DNA of 63,945 bases from Acidobacteriaceae bacterium (GCA_903642265.1 CAHJWN010000015.1:1-63945); one strand, 5' to 3'. Counted from the first letter of the stretch, positions 46,947 through 56,123 are shown. Notes: generated by a model not told the origin, from the sequence alone. A program made the numbers and translations.

Positions 46947-47891
46947 CTACGGTTTCGCCGCTTGCGCATGCTGCTGCGTGCATAACGTTGACAGGTCAAT
47001 TGCCAGCGCCTCGTGCTTTGGCAGCGGCAGCCCTTTCAGCGACATGGCCTCTTCGAGTGAGTCGGGCGCCGCCCCCAAGGAGAGATTAAGATCATTGCGA
47101 TAAAACGCATCGTTAGAAGCATCCTGTAAGGTGGTAAATGTGACACCATGCTGCCGGTAAAGTTCGATCAACCTTGGCAGCATCTTCGCATCGAAAGCCC
47201 CAACATGCATCAGCAGAATATACGGGATATCACGGCCGTAGAGGGACGTCGAGATACGATGTTCGTAATCAAGATTCCTGAGTGCTTCCTGCAGATAGCT
47301 GTCTTCCAGCTTCTTTACCGAGTAGGCGTCTCCGGTCACCATGCATCGGGTATAGGGCTCGTTGTACGCATAGTCGGCGAAACTCATTGTCACCCCGGCA
47401 ACCTTATAGCCGTGGTCGAGCAAGAACCGCCGCGCGCCGACCTTCTTTTCAGGGGTGTCTCCTTCTGAAAGATACGGAAAACGCAACCAGTGGTAGTCCT
47501 GGCCACCCATTTCTTTCGCGAGCACAGCTTCATTCTGAAGCACGTCGTTTTCCCACATGCCAAGGCTTGTCGAGGGCGCATTAAGATTCATGTGCGACCA
47601 AGCGTGATTGCCGAGTGGGAAGCCCGCCGCACGCCATGTGTCGAGCACCCTTATCAAGTCTGGCTGCTCGTCGATCACCTTGGAGTTCACGAAGCCGTAC
47701 GGCGCAGGCAGCCGCTCCTGCTTGATCGTGGCGATAAGCGATTCAATTACCTGCTGACGCGTCTCACCCGGCGGCAGCGAACTATGTGCAGGTAGATCAT
47801 CCCAGGTGAAAGCGATTTTCTGCTGCGCAAAGAGGCCTCCCGCCAAGGCAAGGCTCACGAATGCTGCTGCGAGAACGAATCTGTTCATCAT
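46947..47891 (-). CDS. secreted polysaccharide deacetylase (CE4/NodB-like)
   Basis: The 314-aa protein has a signal peptide (MMNRFVLAAAFVSLALAGGL, then FAQ) and a NodB fold. AFTWDDLP holds the catalytic Asp pair, NHAWSHMNL the metal His pair and WLRFPYLSEGD the arginine block. The late LLMHVGAFDAKMLPRLIELY is the terminal histidine motif. CE4 enzymes remove acetyl groups from xylan, chitin or peptidoglycan. In this gene cluster acetylxylan is a reasonable guess. It is spaced 20 nt from the SGNH gene upstream. GGAG precedes the ATG. Confidence 0.88.
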   Translation of the reverse strand: MMNRFVLAAAFVSLALAGGLFAQQKIAFTWDDLPAHSSLPPGETRQQVIESLIATIKQERLPAPYGFVNSKVIDEQPDLIRVLDTWRAAGFPLGNHAWSHMNLNAPSTSLGMWENDVLQNEAVLAKEMGGQDYHWLRFPYLSEGDTPEKKVGARRFLLDHGYKVAGVTMSFADYAYNEPYTRCMVTGDAYSVKKLEDSYLQEALRNLDYEHRISTSLYGRDIPYILLMHVGAFDAKMLPRLIELYRQHGVTFTTLQDASNDAFYRNDLNLSLGAAPDSLEEAMSLKGLPLPKHEALAIDLSTLCTQQHAQAAKP

Positions 47892-47911
47892 GCTGGCTCC
47901 TTTTGATGCTT

Positions 47912-49141
47912 CTACTTGAACAGGGCAAGCGGAACCGACTTCCCCATGGCTTCATACCCGCTCCGTCCAGGATGAAGATGGTCTCCCGAGTCATAGGCGG
48001 GCAGAAGTCGCGTTGGATTAGCGGGATCGGCCATGATCTTATCGAAGTCGATGACCGCGTCGAAGTGGCCCCGCGTGCGGATCCACGCATTGACCTTCTG
48101 GCGGTCCTGTTCGCCGGCGGCGTCCGGGTGATAGTAGTCTGAGCCTCCATCTGGCATAACAGTCGCACCGTAGACCTTGATGCCCTGAGCGTGCGCTCGC
48201 AGTACCACCTGCTGGTACGCACCAATCATTCGACTAACAAGGTCAAGGTGGCTCTGCTGCGTTACATTTCCCTCCCGCGTCAAGCCTCCGAGATCATTGA
48301 TGCCCTCGAGGACCAGGAGGTAACGCGTACCCGCTTGCGCGAGCACATCCCGATCGAACCTTGCCAGCGCGTTCGGGCCCAGTCCATCCGTCAGCAAGTG
48401 GTTTCCACCGATTCCTTCGTTCAGAACGCCCGCTTGCAGCTTTGGCGAGTTTTCATACAGGCGCTTCGCAAGAACATCCGTCCAGCGTTCGTTGCCATTG
48501 GTGGCTGCGCCGTGACCATCGGTAATAGAGTCTCCGAGCGCCACGATCGCGAAGGAGCCTGCTGCCGCCTGCACGTCAACGCCTGAGAGCACATACCAGT
48601 GGTCCACCTTCTTTGCCGCAGGCATCTCTCTAGCTCCCGTCAGATCGCCATGTGCATAGAAGGTGGTCTGGCGCGATCCGGGATGCCCTGTTTGTTGACC
48701 CGGCTCCGCTTCGATGTGCATGGAGACCGACACATCCGAAAGCGCAACAAGCGGGTATGCCAGCGGATCAGAGACGTATTCCGCACCAGGAGGGATCACC
48801 ACGTCCAGCTGACCATTGAAGAGCAGGGCACGATCGGTGCCTGGATCGATTGCGCTGCCACCGCTCACAACGGGTTTGGCCACATAAACGGAAGTAAGGT
48901 GCAGAACACGGGTGCCGAACGCATTTGAGAGATGCACACGGATCGTGGCTCCGCCCTGAGAAACATGCACCGTTTCGCGTAGCGTCGTATCGGTAAGATC
49001 AGCAGATGGCAGAGCATTCTGAGGCTCTGGAAGCTGTTGCGATGCTGCCCATGTGCCGATCCAGACCTGTTGTGCCAGGGCTGCTGTTTGCCAACAGATG
49101 GTCAGCGCCAGCCCGCAAATTACCTGCTTCAGGATCTGCAT
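47912..49141 (-). CDS. secreted SGNH/GDSL hydrolase
   Basis: The 409-aa protein has a signal peptide (MQILKQVICGLALTICWQTA, then ALAQ). An N-terminal beta domain (about 25-190) is followed by the SGNH hydrolase. IVALGDSITDGHGAATNGNE is block I with the catalytic Ser, NEGIGGNHLL block II, VLEGINDLGG block III with Asn, and YDSGDHLHPGRSGY block V with the Asp-His pair. Relatives act as carbohydrate acetylesterases or lipases. AGGA overlapping the CE15 stop lies seven bases before the ATG at 49141; another ATG at 49147 would add two residues. Translational coupling to the CE15 gene is likely. Confidence 0.92.
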   Translation of the reverse strand: MQILKQVICGLALTICWQTAALAQQVWIGTWAASQQLPEPQNALPSADLTDTTLRETVHVSQGGATIRVHLSNAFGTRVLHLTSVYVAKPVVSGGSAIDPGTDRALLFNGQLDVVIPPGAEYVSDPLAYPLVALSDVSVSMHIEAEPGQQTGHPGSRQTTFYAHGDLTGAREMPAAKKVDHWYVLSGVDVQAAAGSFAIVALGDSITDGHGAATNGNERWTDVLAKRLYENSPKLQAGVLNEGIGGNHLLTDGLGPNALARFDRDVLAQAGTRYLLVLEGINDLGGLTREGNVTQQSHLDLVSRMIGAYQQVVLRAHAQGIKVYGATVMPDGGSDYYHPDAAGEQDRQKVNAWIRTRGHFDAVIDFDKIMADPANPTRLLPAYDSGDHLHPGRSGYEAMGKSVPLALFK

Positions 49142-49150
49142 AATCATTCC

Positions 49151-50755
49151 TTACTGTTCCGGCGTGTGCCCCATGAATCTGTCTGCCCAAGCGATGAAGT
49201 ACTTCACATTTGGTGCGTCGGTATGGCCACCATCATCCTGCCGCCAAGCCAATTGGCCATTCAGCAAGCCTGTGTTGAACGAAGGCATCTTCTCGCTGTG
49301 ATAATCGCTCGAAACTCCGAGCGTTTTTGCACCAAGCAGTTGGAAGACCGGCTGCGCTGCCACGGTCGCCATGTAGCTGCCTTGCTGGTCAAGCCACTTG
49401 GCGTCGCCGTGATCAGGTATCCCGTAGCTGATGAACGCCAACCGCGGCGCACAAAGCGCAATCAGTTCATCAGAATCCACAGGCAGATCATTGGCTGTCT
49501 TTGGTGCAAAGGCCGCTTCTCTGGCGCCATATTTCATAAAGTTTCCAGCCATCCAGTAGTACTCACCTCCGGTCAGGCTCTCTACTGCCTCACCAAAGTT
49601 CCGGCGCATCGGTGTAGCTCCGCCCTTGCCTGATGAGCCGATTAGCCCCATATAGAACCGCTGGTCGTAGGCCTCGGTCACCAGCGCTGCCTTGCCATAC
49701 CGCGACACACCTTCGATTCCGACATGTTTGGCATCCACAGCCGGGTTCGTCGCCAGGTAGCTCAATCCCTCGCTAGCGCCCCATGCCCATGCGCGGAGTG
49801 CTCCCCAATCTTCCGGGTGCCGTGGCTGGCCTTTGTTCACAAGTCCGATGATGCCTCGCGTGAGCCCGGCGCCATTATCCGCCTGGATGCTTGCGGGATT
49901 GATGACGGCATATCCCCAACCATCGGCGATCAGCTGTTCATTGGTGGGCGGATCGGTCGAGCTGCCATTGACTCCCGGCGGTGCTGTAGCGACGGGCGGA
50001 CGGTATGGCCCAAACGGCCACGGTGGCTCATCGGCCTTGATCGGCTGATAGGCAGGATATTTGTCGAGGATCGCCTGAATGGAAGGATCGCTCCGGGCCA
50101 ATAGTTGCCGCAAAGCTGCATTCAGCTTGTCGAGATCGTCATGATTCGGTTGCGTAGGTGCGGGTAAAGCGGGCCGGCCGAGCATCATCAGGATCGGAAC
50201 AGGTCCCGACGCAGTGGCCGGCACCACCAGCACCATGTCGATGTTCACATCAATGAGCGGGTAGGTGCTGTTATCGACGTGTCCCACAAGGTGACTTGCG
50301 ATCACAGGAGTCCGGCCAACGAACTCCCGCTCCGTTACCGTCACGTGCCAGGCTACTTTTGGTACATCCTTGGGGACCCGCCCATACACTTCCCTGTCGA
50401 AATCTTCCACAATCTGTGGCCGCCGCACCTTCCACCACAACTCAGGCGTTATCACCTTGTGACCGTCGTTCAGTACGAGCGGATCAGGATAGCTGGGCCA
50501 TGGATTGGCTTTCGATTCCTCGTAATTGGCGTGATTTGGTTCGTTCTCATTTCCGCTCGGGCCCGGCCGTAAAGCTTTAATACCAAGCTGGCGCATCATG
50601 TCTTCTTGATCCTGAGTTTGCGTCCAAGTTACCGCCGGTGGCGGCAAGGGTGATGGCGGTTCACCGACAAGTTGTCCGCAGGCGCTGTCTATTTGCGCGA
50701 TCGAAACAAGCAGGACCGCCAGTGTTATAGACCTTGTCGCTCTCATGATCCTCAT
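49151..50755 (-). CDS. secreted CE15 glucuronoyl esterase-like hydrolase
   Basis: The 534-aa protein has a signal peptide, a Pro-rich linker (GEPPSPLPPPAVTW) and an alpha/beta-hydrolase with CE15 motifs. GVSRYGK holds nucleophile Ser351 (fungal enzymes have GCSRxGK). IGSSGKGGATPMRRNFGEAV and the EYYWMAGNF block follow, then ALCAPRLAFISYG and the catalytic His511 in DDGGHTDAPN. CE15 enzymes cleave the ester between glucuronoxylan 4-O-methylglucuronate and lignin. Several loops are longer than in fungal enzymes, as in other bacterial CE15. It is the first gene of the minus-strand hemicellulose cluster. The ATG at 50755 is chosen; a GTG at 50776 and an ATG at 50746 are alternatives. Confidence 0.9.
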   Translation of the reverse strand: MRIMRATRSITLAVLLVSIAQIDSACGQLVGEPPSPLPPPAVTWTQTQDQEDMMRQLGIKALRPGPSGNENEPNHANYEESKANPWPSYPDPLVLNDGHKVITPELWWKVRRPQIVEDFDREVYGRVPKDVPKVAWHVTVTEREFVGRTPVIASHLVGHVDNSTYPLIDVNIDMVLVVPATASGPVPILMMLGRPALPAPTQPNHDDLDKLNAALRQLLARSDPSIQAILDKYPAYQPIKADEPPWPFGPYRPPVATAPPGVNGSSTDPPTNEQLIADGWGYAVINPASIQADNGAGLTRGIIGLVNKGQPRHPEDWGALRAWAWGASEGLSYLATNPAVDAKHVGIEGVSRYGKAALVTEAYDQRFYMGLIGSSGKGGATPMRRNFGEAVESLTGGEYYWMAGNFMKYGAREAAFAPKTANDLPVDSDELIALCAPRLAFISYGIPDHGDAKWLDQQGSYMATVAAQPVFQLLGAKTLGVSSDYHSEKMPSFNTGLLNGQLAWRQDDGGHTDAPNVKYFIAWADRFMGHTPEQ

Positions 50756-51029
50756 CAGGGCTGACGGCCGCTGCACTATCCGAAAACGCGCAACGTATCA
50801 ACCGGTCGTGCTACCTGTCTATAGGAACGTGCATTTGGTCGTCAACAGAAGGCTTTTGTCTTCCCACTGTCGCAGATATCACTGCGCCAAAATGTTTTCG
50901 AATTGCTGCCGCCTTTACCACTTCAAAGCAATTCTATGCAGCACGCGATCGCCGCCACGGGATCACTCTCCTGCGGAGACACGTTAGATCGGGGACACGG
51001 TACAATCGAAAAGTCTCCGTTGTACCAAT

Positions 51030-51114
51030 GCGAAAGTGGCGAAATTGGCAGACGCACCAGACTTAGGATCTGGCGGAGCAATCCGTGGGGGTTCAAGTCC
51101 CCCCTTTCGCACCA
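51030..51114 (+). tRNA. tRNA-Leu (anticodon UAG)
   Basis: The 85-nt type II tRNA has acceptor stem GCGAAAG / CTTTCGC and anticodon stem CCAGA / TCTGG. The loop CTTAGGA gives anticodon UAG. The long variable arm is CGGAGCAATCCG, with T-arm GGGGGTTCAAGTCCCCC and an encoded CCA end. It reads CUA and, by wobble, other CUN leucine codons. It lies 31 nt upstream of the DUF3467 gene on the same strand. Confidence 0.97.
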
Positions 51115-51144
51115 AAATCTTACCCCTCGATCGGCGAGAAAACC

Positions 51145-51465
51145 TTGAGTGAGCAGAAGAGCACCCCCGGCCAACCGGAGATAAACGTTACCCGCAAGCC
51201 TGACTACCGCGATAGCTACGCCAACAGCGTCCAGGTGCGCATGAGCGTGTGGGACTTCTTCCTCGTCTTCGGCACCATGCACCAGGAGTCGGCCGCCCAG
51301 GTGGAGATCGACAACTTCCAGGGTGTCTTCCTTAGCCCGCAGCAGGCGAAGGCCCTGTGGAACGTCCTTGGCCAAAATCTCGCTCAGTACGAACAGACCT
51401 TCGGGGCCCTAGCACTCGAACCAAAGTTCACGCCTCCTGCTCAGGCTGGCGGCCCCGTCAACTAG
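51145..51465 (+). CDS. DUF3467 protein
   Basis: The 106-aa protein from a TTG start begins with a polar stretch, then KPDYRDSYANSVQVRMSVWD, FFLVFGTMHQ and FQGVFLSPQQAKALWNVLGQ. This is the DUF3467 pattern of a small beta-alpha protein found across Bacteria. Function is unknown. An upstream in-frame reading overlaps the tRNA-Leu gene and is excluded. The TTG has only a weak ribosome binding site. It is followed 3 nt later by the membrane glycosyltransferase gene. Confidence 0.85.
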   Translation: MSEQKSTPGQPEINVTRKPDYRDSYANSVQVRMSVWDFFLVFGTMHQESAAQVEIDNFQGVFLSPQQAKALWNVLGQNLAQYEQTFGALALEPKFTPPAQAGGPVN

Positions 51466-51468
51466 CCC

Positions 51469-53166
51469 GTGTCCATTTCTGCTCCTGAGCATCCTCTTCT
51501 GAAACACACGCGGCAAGTCGGTCTGCCCCTTCTAGTTTCCCTGCCCTTCGTCTTTGCGGCGGTACTCTTCTCACATTGGACGCTTCTGCGCCTCCCCTAT
51601 TTCTGGGATGAGGGCGGCTATTATGTTCCGGCGGCACTCGATCTCTTCAAAACCGGAACGCTAATCCCGGTGTCTACTGCAACCAACGCACATCCGCCAC
51701 TGCCTATGATCCTGATGGCTGGCTGGTGGAAGGTTTTCGGATGTCACATCTTTGCTACGCGCGTTCTCGTGTGTCTTGTAGCGGCGACAGCGTTACTCGG
51801 AGTATTTCAGCTCACACGCTCGCTTCTCGGCACACCCGCAGCCATCGCAACGACAACTCTGACGGCCATCTATCCCGTCTGGTTTGCGCAAAGCAGCCTG
51901 GCCCACGCTGACATCTTCGCCGCTTCGTTCACACTTTGGGGTTTGGCAGCATACTTTGCAGCGACTGCTGATCGGTATGGAGTGGATGACTTCCTGCCAT
52001 CCCATAAGATCAGTCTCCGTTGGAGAGTTGTCGCCGCTATCCTCTTTTCCTTCGCGGCACTCGCGAAAGAAACTGCTGTCATCACCCCGCTCGCACTTGC
52101 CGCACTTGAACTCTTCCTGCTGCTGCAAGAGCGCCGCTCAGCCGCAAAGAAACCCTCACACATTGCGTGGATCGGCCTGCTCTCCGCACCTGTACTCCCG
52201 CTTATCTGCTGGTATGCCTACCATCACGCGAAGACCGGCTTCACCTTCGGCAACCCCGAGTTCCTCCGCTACAACGCAACTGCCAATTTGAGCGTTCACC
52301 GCCTCTTCGCAAGCCTCTACTACCGTGTCTTCCATCTCGTGTTCCACATGAACATGTTTACTGCGGTCATCTGCGCAATAGCCGCGCTGCTGATGCCTGC
52401 AGTGATTGGCCGCAAGACTCTGTCGCGTCCGGCACTGCTTGTCTTAGGTATTGTTTTAGTTGCAAACACGCTCGAGTTCACGATCCTCGGCGGAGCGCTG
52501 CTAACGCGCTATCTGCTCCCGATGTATCCGATTGTCATCCTGATCTGCGTCGCAAGTTGGCAGCGCCACATGAAGCAATGGGGCTGGCTTGCCGCCCTCA
52601 GCGGTGTCGCCTTTGTTGCAGGCATCTGGGTAAATCCGCCCTATGCCTTTGCACCCGAAGACAACCTTACGTATCGTGACATGATCGTGCTTCATCAGCA
52701 GGCGATCGCTATTCTTGAAGCACGGTATCCGGACGCGACTGTGCTCACTGCGTGGCCTGCCTCGGCGGAGATCGAGCATCCCGAGCTTGGCTACACGTCG
52801 AAGCCCTTCAAAGTACAACGGCTTGAGAATTTCTCGATTGAGCAGATGCAGCGCGCGGCCGATGACCCCGGCAGCTATGACACCGCCCTGCTCTTTGCCA
52901 CCAAGTGGGCCCCGCCCGAACACTCGTTGAATCTCAGCCTCAGCAATGAGCCGCTTCAGGCGAAGTACTTCGACTTTCACCATGACATGCGTCCAAAGGA
53001 GGCTGCGCAATTTCTCCATGGCGATATTGTCTGGCAGCACTCGCTGGGCGGTGAGTGGGCCGCATTGCTGCACTTCCCTCGCATTGTCGACGCAAAGCTT
53101 GCGAGTCCACCAGCGGATCGATTGCTACACGCGGGGCTCGCCGGGGCGACCGTCTCACAGCGCTAG
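51469..53166 (+). CDS. GT39-like (PMT/ArnT) integral membrane glycosyltransferase
   Basis: The 565-aa protein has about ten membrane helices in the first 400 residues and a soluble C-terminus. PYFWDEGGYYVPAALDLFKT holds the acidic motif of the first periplasmic loop in GT-C enzymes, and SLAHADIFAASFTLWGLAAY follows. GT39 and ArnT-type enzymes move sugars from polyprenyl phosphate donors to proteins or lipids on the outer face of the inner membrane. Donor and acceptor are unknown. The start is GTG, 3 nt after the DUF3467 stop, indicating an operon. Confidence 0.87.
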   Translation: MSISAPEHPLLKHTRQVGLPLLVSLPFVFAAVLFSHWTLLRLPYFWDEGGYYVPAALDLFKTGTLIPVSTATNAHPPLPMILMAGWWKVFGCHIFATRVLVCLVAATALLGVFQLTRSLLGTPAAIATTTLTAIYPVWFAQSSLAHADIFAASFTLWGLAAYFAATADRYGVDDFLPSHKISLRWRVVAAILFSFAALAKETAVITPLALAALELFLLLQERRSAAKKPSHIAWIGLLSAPVLPLICWYAYHHAKTGFTFGNPEFLRYNATANLSVHRLFASLYYRVFHLVFHMNMFTAVICAIAALLMPAVIGRKTLSRPALLVLGIVLVANTLEFTILGGALLTRYLLPMYPIVILICVASWQRHMKQWGWLAALSGVAFVAGIWVNPPYAFAPEDNLTYRDMIVLHQQAIAILEARYPDATVLTAWPASAEIEHPELGYTSKPFKVQRLENFSIEQMQRAADDPGSYDTALLFATKWAPPEHSLNLSLSNEPLQAKYFDFHHDMRPKEAAQFLHGDIVWQHSLGGEWAALLHFPRIVDAKLASPPADRLLHAGLAGATVSQR

Positions 53167-53181
53167 AACTATACTGACGAT

Positions 53182-54822
53182 GTGCTGATTCGTTCCCTTT
53201 GCCGTCTAGAGTCCTTGCGTCCGCTTGCCGTACTCCTTCTATTTACCGCGTCGATTTGTGCATCCCTGCAGGCGCAATCCCAAGCTGCCGCCAAGGATGC
53301 AATGCCCGGTCGTCTGATCTTGGTGCTGCCCTTCGAGAACCGCTCTGGCGATCCATCGCTCAACTGGATCGGCGATTCCTTCCCTGACACGCTCAATCAG
53401 CGACTGAACTCCGCCGGCTTCCTTACCATCACGCGCGACGATCGCCAGTTCGCCTTCGACCACCTTGGCCTGCCCGCCGACTTCAACCCTACTCGCGCCA
53501 CGACACTTCGCATAGCGCAAACCCTTGACGCTAACTACATCATCGTTGGCAACTACTCTGTCAATAACGGACGCATCGCTGTGCAGGCGCGTGTGCTCGA
53601 AGTAAATAAGCTTCATCTCTCCGCACCGCTAGAAGACTCAAGCGAACTGCTGCGTCTGTTCGATATAGAAAACGCCATTGCCTGGAAGATCGCACGCCAG
53701 ATTGATCCCAGGTTTCCGGTTGCGCAGCAGACCTTCCTGTCGGCATCTGCAGGCGTCAAGCTCACTGCTTTCGAGAATTACATTCGCGGTACGGATGCGC
53801 CGAGCTCTGTCGAGCGCATCAAGCGCCTGCAACTCGCCGTAGATGAGGCTAAAGACTACTCTGCCGCCCTGCTCGCGCTTGGTAAAGCCCAGTACACCGC
53901 CAGGCAATACGACGCAGCTGCCGCGACGCTGGCAAAGGTTCCCGCAACTGACCGCCTGGCGCTGGAAGCCAGCTTCTATCTTGGCCTCGCACGCTTCAAT
54001 ACGAACAAGTATGGGGACGCTCAAAAGGCCTTTGAATTCGTAGCCGGCCGTCTGCCGCTTCCCGAGGTGGTAAACAATGAGGCTGTCGCCATCAGCCGCC
54101 AGGGTAAGGATGCAGTCGCTCTCTTTCAGCAGGTAACGGTCGCTGATCCAACCGACGCCGACTACCACTACAACCTCGCCGTGGCCCTGCTCCAACGAGG
54201 GGATCCTGCAGCAGCACAGACTGAGCTCGACACCGCCCTGAAGCTTCGTCCAACCGACGCGGAAGCTGTCGAGCTGAAGCCGCGCCTCGCCGCTTCGCTT
54301 CATCTAACCGGAACACCGTTGATGAACGCGATCACCGCTGGTGGATTCGAGCCGCTCGAGCGGATCCGGCGTAGCTACTCAGAGGCATCTTTCCGCCAGG
54401 TAGCCTTTCAACTTGATGAGGTTCGTGCTTTGCGTATGGCAACGCTACCTCCCGCAGAACAGGCGACGCAGTACGCAAAGCTTGGCAACGACTACCTCGC
54501 GCAGGGGCTGGTTCCTGAAGCTGAGCGCGAGTTTGAAGCCGCGATTTCAGCAGACACGAAAAGCGCTCTCGCCCACGCCGGTCTTGCGCAAGTGCGTGAG
54601 CGCAGCGGCAGTGACGAAGAAGCACGTACGGAAGCCCAATCCTCGATCCGGCTTGCACCGAATGTGCCGGCCTACATCGTACTGGCAAGGCTCGACCTGA
54701 AGAAAGATGAGCTCCCTGGGGCGGCTAGTGAGGTCGGGAAAGCACTCCGCCTTGACCCGGCTAATGGTGCGGCCCTCGGCATGAAGCAGCAACTCCAGTC
54801 GCGCGGCCAGAGCATTCCATGA
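53182..54822 (+). CDS. secreted or membrane-anchored TolB-like/TPR protein
   Basis: The 546-aa protein has a signal segment (PLAVLLLFTASICASLQAQS). A TolB/FlgO-type N-terminal domain follows at about 40-170 (LILVLPFENRSGDPSLNWIG, DANYIIVGNYSVNNGRIAVQ). At least six TPRs cover 215-540 (ADYHYNLAVALLQRGDPAAA, GNDYLAQGLVPEAEREFEAA). Such proteins assemble periplasmic complexes. The start is GTG. It lies 15 nt after the GT39-like gene, and its end overlaps the nfeD start by 4 nt. Confidence 0.85.
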   Translation: MLIRSLCRLESLRPLAVLLLFTASICASLQAQSQAAAKDAMPGRLILVLPFENRSGDPSLNWIGDSFPDTLNQRLNSAGFLTITRDDRQFAFDHLGLPADFNPTRATTLRIAQTLDANYIIVGNYSVNNGRIAVQARVLEVNKLHLSAPLEDSSELLRLFDIENAIAWKIARQIDPRFPVAQQTFLSASAGVKLTAFENYIRGTDAPSSVERIKRLQLAVDEAKDYSAALLALGKAQYTARQYDAAAATLAKVPATDRLALEASFYLGLARFNTNKYGDAQKAFEFVAGRLPLPEVVNNEAVAISRQGKDAVALFQQVTVADPTDADYHYNLAVALLQRGDPAAAQTELDTALKLRPTDAEAVELKPRLAASLHLTGTPLMNAITAGGFEPLERIRRSYSEASFRQVAFQLDEVRALRMATLPPAEQATQYAKLGNDYLAQGLVPEAEREFEAAISADTKSALAHAGLAQVRERSGSDEEARTEAQSSIRLAPNVPAYIVLARLDLKKDELPGAASEVGKALRLDPANGAALGMKQQLQSRGQSIP

Positions 54823-56123
54823 GCACCTTCGCTCAACGCTTCAGTGCGATACTCCTGACACTTGTCGCCCTGGCATGTCCTGCCTTCGCCCAGGTTCCTC
54901 TCGTACTGAAGCTCACCGTCCATGACACGATTCAGCCGATCACGGAGCAGTATGTCGCCCGAGGTCTGGCCGACGCAAAGGCCCGGCACGCACAAGCGGT
55001 GATCTTAGCGCTTGGCACGCCGGGTGGCCTGCTCAGCTCGACGCGTAACATCGTCGCCGCAATTGAAGCCTCGGACGTTCCGGTTGTCGTCTACATCTCC
55101 CCTAGTGGCAGCCGCGCTGGTTCTGCAGGCTTCTTCCTGCTTGAAGCTGCCGACGTCGCAGTGATGGCACCGGGCACCAACGCAGGCGCAGCGCACCCCA
55201 TCGTCGAAGGCAAGACTCTCGATCCGATCCTCAAGGAGAAGATCGAGAACGACGCTGCCGCATTCCTGCGCTCCTACGTTGTGCGCCGCGGTCGCAACGT
55301 CACTGCCGCTGAGGACGCGGTCCGCAACTCAAAGTCCTACAGTGACTCAGAGGCTCTGAATCTCAAGCTAATCGACCTGGTTGCCGCTGACGACGCCGCG
55401 CTCCTCCGCGAATTGGACGGTCGCACCATTAAGCGCTTCGATGGCAGTACCACCACACTTCTCTTGCAAAATGCCATCCTTGAGACCGACGTACCATCGA
55501 CACGCGAGCGCCTCCTTACGCGCCTTGCAGATCCCGATATCGCCGTGCTTCTGCTCGTTGTCGGAGGTCTGCTCATCTTCTTGGAGTTCAACGTTCCGGG
55601 CACCATCGTTCCCGGTGCTCTGGGTACCCTATTCGTTCTACTCGGTGCCTTCGGCCTCAACCTTTTGCCTGTCCGGCATACTGCGGTCGCCCTGCTTGTC
55701 GCCGCATTTGCCCTGATCGTTCTTGAAGCCAAGTTCGCCAGTCACGGCGTTCTAGCCACCACCGGGATTGCGTGCCTCGTCTTCGGCCTGGCCACGCTCG
55801 TCGATGCGCCTTTCGCCGAGATGCGCGTTCATCTCTCGATCGCGATCGCCTGCGGGATCGGCTTCGGAGCTATCTCGTTCCTTCTTGCCTGGCTTGCACT
55901 TCAAGCCCGCCGCAACAAGCAACTCACCGGCCCCGACGCTATGCTCCGCCAGATTGCCACTGTCATAACTCCACTAACGCCGTCGGGCCAGGTTGAAGTC
56001 CGTGGCGAACTTTGGCAGGCGCGCCTGGCAGATCCGCTCGCCACGCTTCCAAGTGGTTCACACGCCAAGGTCGACGCAATCGACGGTCTCGTCCTGGTCG
56101 TCGACCCCGTGGTCCTGCACTGA
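54819..56123 (+). CDS. NfeD-family membrane-bound serine protease (ClpP class)
   Basis: The 434-aa full-length NfeD has a signal peptide and a ClpP-like protease domain at about 30-230. Ser in SRAGSAGFFL is the nucleophile and a downstream Lys (in ILKEKIEND) is the likely base. Four or five membrane helices (240-370) and a C-terminal OB-fold (GQVEVRGELWQARLADPLAT) follow. The archaeal homologue cleaves the hydrophobic C-terminus of its partner stomatin. A slipin gene follows 186 nt downstream, the usual NfeD-stomatin pairing. It is coupled by 4-nt overlap to the TPR gene. Confidence 0.92.
   Translation: MSTFAQRFSAILLTLVALACPAFAQVPLVLKLTVHDTIQPITEQYVARGLADAKARHAQAVILALGTPGGLLSSTRNIVAAIEASDVPVVVYISPSGSRAGSAGFFLLEAADVAVMAPGTNAGAAHPIVEGKTLDPILKEKIENDAAAFLRSYVVRRGRNVTAAEDAVRNSKSYSDSEALNLKLIDLVAADDAALLRELDGRTIKRFDGSTTTLLLQNAILETDVPSTRERLLTRLADPDIAVLLLVVGGLLIFLEFNVPGTIVPGALGTLFVLLGAFGLNLLPVRHTAVALLVAAFALIVLEAKFASHGVLATTGIACLVFGLATLVDAPFAEMRVHLSIAIACGIGFGAISFLLAWLALQARRNKQLTGPDAMLRQIATVITPLTPSGQVEVRGELWQARLADPLATLPSGSHAKVDAIDGLVLVVDPVVLH

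Noticed and set aside
51085..51144. N-terminal extension of the DUF3467 protein into the tRNA-Leu gene
   Set aside because: The sequence is the tRNA T-arm and acceptor; the family N-terminus begins at the TTG at 51145.
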